A DNA stretch of 64,000 nucleotides from Sulfurimonadaceae bacterium (GTDB lineage: Bacteria > Campylobacterota > Campylobacteria > Campylobacterales > Sulfurimonadaceae), in the NCBI GenBank assembly GCA_028683835.1, contig JAQUHB010000014.1:1-64000 (forward strand). Direction: 5' to 3'. The notes below the pieces were generated by a model. It saw only the letters and a program-made list of their open reading frames with translations. It was not told where the DNA came from and searched no databases. Made by a program: the position numbers and the translations under genes. Below, in pieces: positions 55,260-62,832 of the stretch (position 1 is its first letter; each line of letters opens with the position of its first letter).

Positions 55260-56524
55260 AGCTCTTTTGCGTTTTTAAGAATCTCAAACGAGAGGGAAAG
55301 TTTATCTGCTCTAGGAATGAGAGATGAGCCATTTGGAGTGATAAACTCCACTTCATTATCATCAGTTCCAAAGCTTTTATCATCTGTCAAAATATTGAGA
55401 CAAACTGCGTCAATACCTTTACTTGTCAGCATTAAAGTCGCATTTTCTTTTGCGTTATGAATGTCCATCTCTGCTTTAAATCCGATAACTTTGATCCCAT
55501 CTTTATTGATAGTTTTTAGTATATCGATATTTTGTTTCATCTCTACATTCCAAGATTCGCCAAGCATCTCTTTTTTTAGTTTGCCATCCTGAGCAAATGC
55601 GGGAACATAGTCACTCACAGCCGCCGCCATAAAAAGATAAGGTTCTTTTTGGATCAGTTCAATTGGTTTATCCAACATAAGTGAAGGCTTTGAAAGTTTC
55701 CCTTTTTTTGCAATACGCACAGAATCGACGACAAACTCAAACATCTCTTCTGTTGAATCGACATCGATCTTATGCATGGCAAGGGGGAGATCTGTATCAA
55801 ACTTTGTAGATATAAGGTTCACATCTGCACCTTTGCAAAAAAGTACCGTTGCAAGAGCTGAAGCCATCTTTCCGCTAGAAAAGTTTGAGATATAGCGCAC
55901 ATCATCTATCTTTTCAGTTGTTCCGCCACCCGTAACGATAACGCGTCTATCTTCCCAAAAATCCTCTTTTAAAAGCTCTTTTGCGATATGCCAAAAAACT
56001 TCGAGTGGTTCAGCCATCGCTCCATCACCCACAGTTTTACATGCAAGCTCTTTTGTTTGAGTTTTTATGATCTCATAGTGTGCGATACCAAGCATTTTGA
56101 GGTTTGCTTGAGTGATTGGATGGTTGAGCATATTTGTGTTTGCCGAGGGTGCGATGATCTTTTTGTTTGGATAGGCAAGGGCGCATTGAAGGAGCATATT
56201 ATCAGCGATGGCGTTTGCAAGTTTGGCGATGGTGTTTGCGCTTGCTGGAGCAATGACGTAAAGGTCTGCCCACTCAGTTGTTTTGATATGGTTATGATCG
56301 TCCGCCCAAGATTCACTCTTTTCATCAAGCACTTTATTTCCCGAGAGTGTCTCAAATGTAAGAGGAGTGACAAATTTTTTTGCCGCTTCAGTCATGACAA
56401 CTTTGACATTCGCACCTGCTTTTGTAAGCAAGCGTACAAGTTCAAGAGATTTATAAATAGCGATAGAGCCGGTGACGCCTAAAAGAATTTTTTTATCTTG
56501 CAATAGATTTGACGGTATGAGCAT
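55256..56524 (-). CDS. coaBC: Bifunctional phosphopantothenoylcysteine decarboxylase/synthase
   Basis: Two steps of coenzyme A synthesis. The 422-aa protein has the flavin-dependent CoaC half (1-180: LLGVTGSIAIYKSLELVRLL, catalytic His79 in HNHIKTTEWADLYVIAPAS, SANTNML) and the CTP-dependent CoaB half (about 190-422: VTGGGTTEKIDDVRYISNFSSG, and DAVCLNILTD). It is the first gene of the reverse operon that runs to truA. The gap upstream to the amidase gene (about 160 bp) presumably holds its promoter. Confidence 0.96.
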   Translation of the reverse strand: MLIPSNLLQDKKILLGVTGSIAIYKSLELVRLLTKAGANVKVVMTEAAKKFVTPLTFETLSGNKVLDEKSESWADDHNHIKTTEWADLYVIAPASANTIAKLANAIADNMLLQCALAYPNKKIIAPSANTNMLNHPITQANLKMLGIAHYEIIKTQTKELACKTVGDGAMAEPLEVFWHIAKELLKEDFWEDRRVIVTGGGTTEKIDDVRYISNFSSGKMASALATVLFCKGADVNLISTKFDTDLPLAMHKIDVDSTEEMFEFVVDSVRIAKKGKLSKPSLMLDKPIELIQKEPYLFMAAAVSDYVPAFAQDGKLKKEMLGESWNVEMKQNIDILKTINKDGIKVIGFKAEMDIHNAKENATLMLTSKGIDAVCLNILTDDKSFGTDDNEVEFITPNGSSLIPRADKLSLSFEILKNAKEL

Positions 56525-56702
56525 TTTTTGCCTTATTTTGTAATAGTTCGTTGGTTTATAGTGTAATTTTTCTTAGAAAATAATATGGGTTTTATTTTAT
56601 CACGAAGAGGCTTTGAATTGCTTGGTTTTTGAGATCAATGTCCAAATTTCTATCACACACCAATTTATGACTAAAACTTTCTAATATATGCTACAATTTT
56701 TC

Positions 56703-57353
56703 ATGAAAAAATTCTTCTTTATACTCTTGATGACACCCTTTACTCTCTTTGCTTATGAGATCATACAAACTCCAATCTCTTTTGACGCCCAGCGGGTAGC
56801 TCTCACAAAAAAGTATATAAAAGTACACTACAACTTAGATGTGTCAGATATCAAAATCGTGCCTAAAATCATTTTCATTCACTACACAGCACTAAATAGT
56901 TATGAAAAAACTTTAAAGCGTTTTATGTCTAGCAAACTTCCCTCAGATAGACCTCTTATAAAGAAAGGTGGGATTTTAAATGTCTCTACTCACTTTCTCA
57001 TAGAGCAAAATGGAACCATTCATCAGTTGATGCCACTTGATTTTATGGCACGGCATGTGATTGGGCTCAACTACAACTCTATTGGCATAGAGAATGTGGG
57101 TGGAGAAAACAGACAAAACAATTTGACTCCCGAACAGTTAAAAGCAAATATTTTTTTGGTTAATTACCTGAAAAAGAAATTTAATACTATTGAATATGTT
57201 GCAGGACATTATGAGTATGAATGTTTCGATAAAACCAATTTATGGCTTGAAGTAGATAAAACATATAGAACTGAGAAGAGTGATCCAGGCGTCCGTTTTA
57301 TGAAAGAATTGAGAGCAAATATTAAAGGTTTTAAAGAAGCTCCTTGTGATTAG
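56703..57353 (+). CDS. N-acetylmuramoyl-L-alanine amidase (Amidase_2/AmpD-like), exported
   Basis: Cleaves the bond between muramic acid and the stem peptide. The 216-aa protein has a signal peptide (MKKFFFILLMTPFTLFA) and an Amidase_2 domain with likely zinc ligands in IFIHYTALNS, VAGHYEYE and SDPG, and SIGIENVG in the core. The loop between the last two ligands is longer than in AmpD. The frame also opens at ATG 56688, but this ATG gives the clean signal peptide. No ribosome binding site precedes either, and a TACAAT (56692-56697) ends five bases before this ATG, so the message may be leaderless. It overlaps the next gene by 8 bp. Confidence 0.88.
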   Translation: MKKFFFILLMTPFTLFAYEIIQTPISFDAQRVALTKKYIKVHYNLDVSDIKIVPKIIFIHYTALNSYEKTLKRFMSSKLPSDRPLIKKGGILNVSTHFLIEQNGTIHQLMPLDFMARHVIGLNYNSIGIENVGGENRQNNLTPEQLKANIFLVNYLKKKFNTIEYVAGHYEYECFDKTNLWLEVDKTYRTEKSDPGVRFMKELRANIKGFKEAPCD

Positions 57354-58476
57354 TTCGCCTCTGCTTTATATTGTAAGTTTGGTTTTTATTGCTGCATTTT
57401 TTACTTTGTTAGAAAAAAAAACGAAGCTGAAGTTTTTTGAGTACCTTCCACCTGTTGTACTGATTTATGCCCTGAGTATGCTTCTGGCTGGATACGGAGT
57501 TTTTGAGGCGAATGAATCTATAAATAAGGCTTACACTCTGGCAAAAACAAATTTGCTTCCTGCCATGCTCTTTTTGATGCTTCTTAAAATTGATTTTTCA
57601 CACTTTCTTAAACTTGGAAAAAAACTGCTTTTGGCGTATGCCTTGACTGTACTAAGTCTGGCAGTTGGATTTATTTCGGTTTCTATACTGTTTCATTTTA
57701 ACCATACAATGGCGGTGGCTTTTGGTGCATTGGTTGGGAGCTGGTTTGGTGGCACTGCCAATATGATTGCCGTGGGCTCTGCTCTTGGAGTCACGCAAGA
57801 GTCATATGGATTTGTGTTGATTGTCGATAGCGTGAATTATACTTTTTGGGTCATGTTGTTACTCTTTTTAGTGCCATTTGCTCCAATATTTGATAAGTTT
57901 GTGGGGGCAACAAAGAGAGAGATAAACAGTTTAAATACGGAATATACGTCAAATAAAGGAGCAAAAAAATACCTCCTCTTAACTCTTATTGCCATAGTAG
58001 CTTCACTTTTAACTCAAGAGATAGCTTTACATGTAGAGTTTATAAATGCTACCACTTTAAGTGTTGTTCTTGCCACATCCTTGGGTGTTTTGGGCTCATT
58101 TACAAAGCTCAGATCTCTAAACGGTTCGAGTGAAGTTGCAAGTTTTATGCTCTACGTTCTCATCGCACTTATCGGTTCTAAAGCGGTCTTTGAGAGTTTT
58201 AGCGCGGTGGGTATTTACGTATTTGCCGGTTTTATGATTTTGGTTATTCATGCCATTTTCATGGTTGTGAGTGCAAAAATATTTAAACTCGATCTCTTCT
58301 CCATCACAGTTGCCTCTTTAGCAAATATTGGCGGAGTAGCTTCTGCGCCAATTCTTGCGGCTGCATATAACAAATCTCTTGTAAGTGTCGGTGTTTTGAT
58401 GGCTGTTATGGGTTATTTGATAGGTACTTTTGGCGGTATTTTTATCGGACACATTATGATAGGTTTGGCACAATGA
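57346..58476 (+). CDS. DUF819 family membrane protein, candidate carrier
   Basis: A 376-aa polytopic protein with about ten hydrophobic helices. DUF819 (YjcL-like) features include LLPAMLFLMLLKIDF, SWFGGTANMIAVGSALG and ANIGGVASAPILAAAYNK, two related half-motifs suggesting an internal repeat like that of sodium-coupled carriers. The start is GTG inside the end of the amidase gene, and the stop overlaps the epimerase start (ATGA). Its place between a murein amidase and an L-Ala-D/L-Glu epimerase suggests it imports murein peptides, which is inference. Confidence 0.85.
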   Translation: MISSPLLYIVSLVFIAAFFTLLEKKTKLKFFEYLPPVVLIYALSMLLAGYGVFEANESINKAYTLAKTNLLPAMLFLMLLKIDFSHFLKLGKKLLLAYALTVLSLAVGFISVSILFHFNHTMAVAFGALVGSWFGGTANMIAVGSALGVTQESYGFVLIVDSVNYTFWVMLLLFLVPFAPIFDKFVGATKREINSLNTEYTSNKGAKKYLLLTLIAIVASLLTQEIALHVEFINATTLSVVLATSLGVLGSFTKLRSLNGSSEVASFMLYVLIALIGSKAVFESFSAVGIYVFAGFMILVIHAIFMVVSAKIFKLDLFSITVASLANIGGVASAPILAAAYNKSLVSVGVLMAVMGYLIGTFGGIFIGHIMIGLAQ

Positions 58477-59522
58477 AAATAGTAAACATACAAACAGAGA
58501 TAAAACAAATTCCTCTCAAAACTCCTTTCATCACAGCTTTGCGAAGAGTGGAAAACGTAGAGTTTGTACGAGTGACACTCACATGCGACAATGGAGACAA
58601 AGGAATTGGCGAAGCACCGGCTACGAAGGCGATAACAGGAGAGGGAATCGAGGAGATATTAGACTCCATTGAGAGTGTAAAATCTGTTTTAAATTTTCTT
58701 TCACCATCTTCTAGTTTAGAAATTTTGCATGACAAAGATACAAAACACTCTGCCATACAAAAGATAGGAAGTTCTGCAAAAGCCGCTTTAGATATGGCCC
58801 TTCATATGCTCATCGCACACTCTCAAAATCTTTTAATGCTTGAGTACTTGGGAGCAAATGAACCCCTAACCCTACAAACCGATATAACTATTAGTCTCAA
58901 TGATGCTTCATCGATGCTAGAAGATGCAAAAAAAGCGGTAGAAAGTGGTATGAACATCCTAAAAATCAAGCTAGGTTCAGACATCGCACACGCTATAGAA
59001 GTGACTCAAACTATCGCAGAAACATTTCCACATGCTAAACTCATCATCGATGCCAATCAAGCGTGGCAAGTAGAAGATGCTTTTCGTTACATTGATGCTT
59101 TGCGTGGGGTAAAAATAGAGCTGATCGAACAACCTGTAATTGCAAAAGATGTACAAGGTCTTAAATGTATTACAGAGTATTGTGACATTCCTATTCTTGC
59201 AGATGAGGCAGTTTTTAGTCTTGATGATGCAAAGAAAGTGATCCAGAGCAAGAGTGCCGATATGATAAATATCAAACTTATGAAATGTGGCGGTGTGACA
59301 AAAGCGATAGAGATTTTAGAGTATTGCAGAGCCAATCATGTCAAGTGTATGCTAGGCTCTATGCTCGAGGGTCCTTACTCGATCAACATCGCTTTGCACC
59401 TTGCGATGGCCTACAGCGATGTGATAAAGTATATAGATTTAGATAGTCCGCTTCTCTACAAAGAACCCTCTGATGAGTTGGAATTTACGTTTGATGGGTG
59501 TGAAATTAGCTTAAAAGCTTAA
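58473..59522 (+). CDS. L-Ala-D/L-Glu (dipeptide) epimerase
   Basis: A 349-aa enolase-superfamily enzyme of the muconate-lactonizing subgroup. The catalytic set is visible: the KxK motif in NILKIKLGSD, metal ligands in LIIDANQAW, IELIEQPV and ILADEAVFS, and the second lysine in INIKLMKCGG. It matches the dipeptide epimerases (YcjG/YkfB) that convert L-Ala-D-Glu from murein to L-Ala-L-Glu for degradation. It is coupled to the DUF819 gene, and the amidase lies one gene upstream. Confidence 0.9.
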   Translation: MKIVNIQTEIKQIPLKTPFITALRRVENVEFVRVTLTCDNGDKGIGEAPATKAITGEGIEEILDSIESVKSVLNFLSPSSSLEILHDKDTKHSAIQKIGSSAKAALDMALHMLIAHSQNLLMLEYLGANEPLTLQTDITISLNDASSMLEDAKKAVESGMNILKIKLGSDIAHAIEVTQTIAETFPHAKLIIDANQAWQVEDAFRYIDALRGVKIELIEQPVIAKDVQGLKCITEYCDIPILADEAVFSLDDAKKVIQSKSADMINIKLMKCGGVTKAIEILEYCRANHVKCMLGSMLEGPYSINIALHLAMAYSDVIKYIDLDSPLLYKEPSDELEFTFDGCEISLKA

Positions 59523-59568
59523 TGAAAATTCAGAAGTCTAAATAATCATTTAATTGTTGAGGTTTGAT

Positions 59569-60807
59569 CTATTTTGTTTCTTGAGCCGCTTTTTCTCGTA
59601 ACTTGTCTTTTTTACTTTTGCCTTTTCCTTTTACCGGAGCGGGGCCTTTCTCTTTTTTTACCACTTCGCCAACAAGTTTAAATCCCTCTATCCGCTCTCT
59701 TTGAAGTTTAATGTTTGAGCGTTTTTCTATTAAGTTAAAGTGCTCAGCATCTTCAAGCCCGATAAATGAGATAGCTGTTCCGCTTTTTCCTGCTCTTGCA
59801 GTCCTTCCTATGCGATGGATATAGTCAGAGGGAGAGCGAGGCAGATCAAAGTTGATAACACAATCGATATCATCTATATGAAGTCCACGGGCTACGAGAT
59901 CTGTGGCAAAAAGGATGTTGAGTTTTTTTGCTTTAAAAGCGTCAATAGTGTAGTTTCTGTCTTCTTGATGCAAATCACCGTGAAAAGATTCCGCCTTAAA
60001 TCCGTGCTTTTTAAACTTTTGAGCGATGTTTTCTGCGGCTCTTTTACTGGACATAAAAACAAGGACAAGTTCCCATTTATTGGTGTTTAGAAGATGGCGT
60101 AGCAGAGGGCCTCGATTTTCATGATTGACTTCTATGGCGCGCTGAGTGATATTTTGTACTGTTGGCTCTTCATCTTCTATGCTTATTTCGATAGGATTTT
60201 GTGTGATCCTTGAAGCGATGGATAGCATCTTTTGCGGGTAGGTCGCAGAAAAAAGAAGATTTTGGCGTTTTTGCGGGATTGCTTCTAGTATGAGTTCAAG
60301 CTCTTCGGCAAATCCAAAATCAAGCATCTTGTCTGCTTCATCAAGGATAAAGAACTCAATATGAGAGAGATTCATTTGCTTTTTAGAGAGAATATCAAGA
60401 AATCTTCCGGAGGTCGCGACTAAAATATCACACCCTTTTTGTATCTCAAAAAGCTGATCACCAATCCCCTCTCCGCCGATAACACCGACGACTTTTGGTT
60501 TTTTGTCTAAAAAAGCTCCAAAGGTATTAAACGCCTCGGCAATCTGTAAAGTCAGTTCCCGTGTGGGAGTGAGGACAAGCACTTTGATCTTCGCTTTTCC
60601 CTCATAAGGTTTGCGGGAGAGAAACTCCAAGATAGGAAGGACAAAACTGGCACTCTTACCGCTTCCTGTCTGCGCCCTTGCCATAATATCTCGACCATCA
60701 AGCACAAGAGGAATCACTTTTTCTTGAATAGGTGTCGGAGTGTGAAAACCGCTTTTAGCAACTGCTAGTTCAATTTTTTGCGAAAGTCCCAGTTTACAAA
60801 ACGGCAT
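59569..60807 (-). CDS. rhlE: DEAD-box RNA helicase (RhlE-like)
   Basis: A 412-aa ATP-dependent RNA helicase, probably for ribosome assembly or mRNA turnover. Motifs in order: the Q motif GFHTPTPIQ, Walker A AQTGSGKS, PTRELTLQI, GG, TSGRFLD, DEAD in FILDEADKMLDFGF, SAT, ATDLVARGLHIDDI and HRIGRTARAG, then a Lys-rich tail (KGKGKSKKDKLREK). The RhlE name rests on overall layout. A separate gene at 62070-62693 resembles its C-terminal domain only. Confidence 0.94.
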   Translation of the reverse strand: MPFCKLGLSQKIELAVAKSGFHTPTPIQEKVIPLVLDGRDIMARAQTGSGKSASFVLPILEFLSRKPYEGKAKIKVLVLTPTRELTLQIAEAFNTFGAFLDKKPKVVGVIGGEGIGDQLFEIQKGCDILVATSGRFLDILSKKQMNLSHIEFFILDEADKMLDFGFAEELELILEAIPQKRQNLLFSATYPQKMLSIASRITQNPIEISIEDEEPTVQNITQRAIEVNHENRGPLLRHLLNTNKWELVLVFMSSKRAAENIAQKFKKHGFKAESFHGDLHQEDRNYTIDAFKAKKLNILFATDLVARGLHIDDIDCVINFDLPRSPSDYIHRIGRTARAGKSGTAISFIGLEDAEHFNLIEKRSNIKLQRERIEGFKLVGEVVKKEKGPAPVKGKGKSKKDKLREKAAQETK

Positions 60808-60964
60808 TTTAGTTCCTTGAATTAATTATGCATATTCTATATTGTTTTGGCTTTAGGCGAGGTTTGTACATCTTTCCATGTAAGAGTTTTTTCACTCTGC
60901 TTAAATTTTTCTAAGACAAATGGAAGCTCTTGTATTTATCTCTCAGAATAAATACTTACAGAGT

Positions 60965-60970
60965 TACAAT
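60965..60970 (+). promoter_or_regulatory. Predicted -10 box for the ADP-ribosylglycohydrolase-like gene
   Basis: TACAAT 25 bases before the preferred start at 60996. It falls inside the longer open frame beginning at 60930, which argues against that longer start. Confidence 0.45.
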
Positions 60971-60995
60971 GCAAAAAAATATAGAGGTAAAAATT

Positions 60996-62063
60996 ATGAA
61001 TAATATTTCAAAAGAAGAGAGAATCAAAGGTGCATTTTTTGGTGCGATCGTCGGAGATGCGCTTTGTTTGGGAAGCCATTATGAGTATGATGCACAAAAG
61101 ATCTTTAGGGCGTACGGAGATAAATCCATAGAGAAGTTTATGTCACCCGGTGAGATGATGGGCGGACAAACACATGGTATTGGCTGGGGTGAGAGAAACT
61201 ATCATCCGGGAAAAAAAGCGGGAGGCACTACCGACTATGGAGATTATAATATTTTAGTGTTAGAACATTTGGCTTCAATTTCTGAGCCAAAAAGAGCTTT
61301 TGAAGTATCTGCCATGTTGCCTCACTGGATGAATCGTCTTGAAAATGGTTGGGGATCTTGGATATGTACGATGACAAAAGAGACTTACGCTCAAGTTAAA
61401 GATGGTATTCCTGTGAAATATCTTGGGGGTATCTCAAACGCCATGGCAATTCGACATGTGAGTGCGCATGGCTATTATGATACAGAAGATGAGCTTGTAG
61501 ATGTCGCAAGAAAGACGATGTTTACACATACAAATACGCATGCGCTTGGTGGCGGTGAGTTTTTTGCACGTGTGACTCATCGTATCATCAATGGAGCAAC
61601 TCCATCGGATGCCATCGAAAATGTAGCTATTCTTATGGGTGGATTTTATGAAGAAAAAGTTGCACAAGCGACTGCGAAATTTAAAGAAGCGACTGATGAA
61701 AACTCACTACTCTCTCATGAACAGTTTGCGGATGATCTTGCACTCACAAGTATGGCAAGACTATGGGATGTCGGACGTTCTGAACCTATCAAAGTGGGAA
61801 AAGCGAGTCCTACTGAGGGAACGCTTCCTGGCGCTGTGTATTTTATACTCAAATATGCAAAAGATGAGGATGGCTTAAAAAAAGCACTTCAAGCCAATGC
61901 AATGGTCGGCGGTGATAATGCTTCTCGCAGTATTGCTATCGGAATGGTATTAGGAGCATATAAAGGGGTACAAGCTATCCCACAAGAGTGGAAAGAGAGC
62001 TTGGATCAGTGGGAATATTGTGAAAATCTACTTAATAAATTACCACTTTTAAAAGTTAGTTAA
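60996..62063 (+). CDS. ADP-ribosylglycohydrolase family protein (J1-crystallin-like)
   Basis: A 355-aa all-helical protein of the ADP-ribosylglycohydrolase (ARH) superfamily: ERIKGAFFGAIVGDALCLG at the N-terminus, TDYGDYNILVLEHLA, NTHALGGGEFFARV, and AMVGGDNASRSIAIGMVLGA near the C-terminus. Classical ARH enzymes bind two Mg ions through paired aspartates (TDD and GGDTD); here the motifs are TDYGD and GGDNAS, so part of the metal site differs, as in the J1-crystallin-like branch. Whether it removes ADP-ribose is unknown. The start is chosen from AGAGGT (60983-60988) and the upstream -10 box. Confidence 0.82.
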   Translation: MNNISKEERIKGAFFGAIVGDALCLGSHYEYDAQKIFRAYGDKSIEKFMSPGEMMGGQTHGIGWGERNYHPGKKAGGTTDYGDYNILVLEHLASISEPKRAFEVSAMLPHWMNRLENGWGSWICTMTKETYAQVKDGIPVKYLGGISNAMAIRHVSAHGYYDTEDELVDVARKTMFTHTNTHALGGGEFFARVTHRIINGATPSDAIENVAILMGGFYEEKVAQATAKFKEATDENSLLSHEQFADDLALTSMARLWDVGRSEPIKVGKASPTEGTLPGAVYFILKYAKDEDGLKKALQANAMVGGDNASRSIAIGMVLGAYKGVQAIPQEWKESLDQWEYCENLLNKLPLLKVS

Positions 62064-62069
62064 ATCTGA

Positions 62070-62693
62070 TTATTTAGTCTCTTTTTTTGCTTTCATCTTT
62101 CGGTGGCGAGGTTTTGTTCTTTTCTCTTTTTGTTTGTTCTCTTTAAGACTAAGAGGTGAGGGTGTAAAATCTTTCACTTCTTCTTGCGGGATCTCTTGCT
62201 TTAGAACAAATTCTATGGCATCGAAATAGTTTTGCTCATCAGAACTCACAAACAAATAAGATGTTCCTACCTCTTTAAGAAGAATAACACGACTGAAATA
62301 CTGCTTTTGCTCGCTTGGAAGGTTATAGTTTATAAGCTGTTGTATATTGGTGAGATTAAGAGTTTGCAAGATCATATCTGTTGTGATAAGCGTATTTAAT
62401 TTCCCCTCATTAAAGGCTTTGGCTGCTGTTTCGAGTTGGTCGGCTCTATGGTTGCCATGTACCGCAGTTGAATTGATATTTTGAGTTTTTAGGTATACAT
62501 TTATCTCATCTGCTTTGCGTTTGCTTTTTGTAATGATAACTGTTTGTTTGTCAGAATTATTGTTCAAAATTTGAGTAAGCATAGCAGTTTTGTCATGTTG
62601 TTCAACTTCATAAGCTATTTGTTTTGTGCGTCTTGCAACGCTATGCGGATCGTAATATATTTTTGTAGGTATTTTTTCAGTTTCTTTTGGCAT
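62070..62693 (-). CDS. Stand-alone degenerate helicase C-terminal domain protein
   Basis: A 207-aa protein resembling only the second RecA-like domain of a DEAD-box helicase. QIAYEVEQHDKTAMLTQILN matches the domain's entry, STAVHGNHRADQLETAAKAF the motif IV/QxxR region, and LITTDMILQTLNLTNIQQLI the motif V region. Motif VI (HRxGRxxR) is replaced by YFSRVILLKEVG, so the arginine finger is gone. The C-terminus is a basic tail (KRTKPRHRKMKAKKETK). It has its own ATG and an AAGGA site, so it looks like a maintained gene, perhaps an RNA-binding accessory. It converges on the ARH-like gene, 6 bp apart. Confidence 0.75.
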   Translation of the reverse strand: MPKETEKIPTKIYYDPHSVARRTKQIAYEVEQHDKTAMLTQILNNNSDKQTVIITKSKRKADEINVYLKTQNINSTAVHGNHRADQLETAAKAFNEGKLNTLITTDMILQTLNLTNIQQLINYNLPSEQKQYFSRVILLKEVGTSYLFVSSDEQNYFDAIEFVLKQEIPQEEVKDFTPSPLSLKENKQKEKRTKPRHRKMKAKKETK

Positions 62694-62807
62694 CTGTTTT
62701 TATTCCTTATCTTGAAGAGAATTATAGCTGAGGTCATATAAAAAGATGATTGACGTCCAAAAGGAAAAAAAACAGTGATATCAAAGATGAAAGCACACCA
62801 AAGATGA

Positions 62808-62813
62808 TATAAT
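62808..62813 (+). promoter_or_regulatory. Predicted extended -10 promoter for cls
   Basis: TGATATAAT (62805-62813) is an extended -10 element of the TG-N-TATAAT type, 19 bases before the cls start. The leader is short and contains AAGGG. Confidence 0.5.
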
Positions 62814-62832
62814 TATTTTACAAGGGTCAATG

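Noticed and set aside
55988-56482. 164-codon open frame on the + strand
   Set aside because: It is the antisense shadow of coaBC, whose conserved motifs cover the same bases; no ribosome binding site is visible.
60930-60995. Longer start of the ARH-like gene
   Set aside because: A TACAAT promoter element and the AGAGGT ribosome binding site lie inside this stretch, and family homology begins after 60996.
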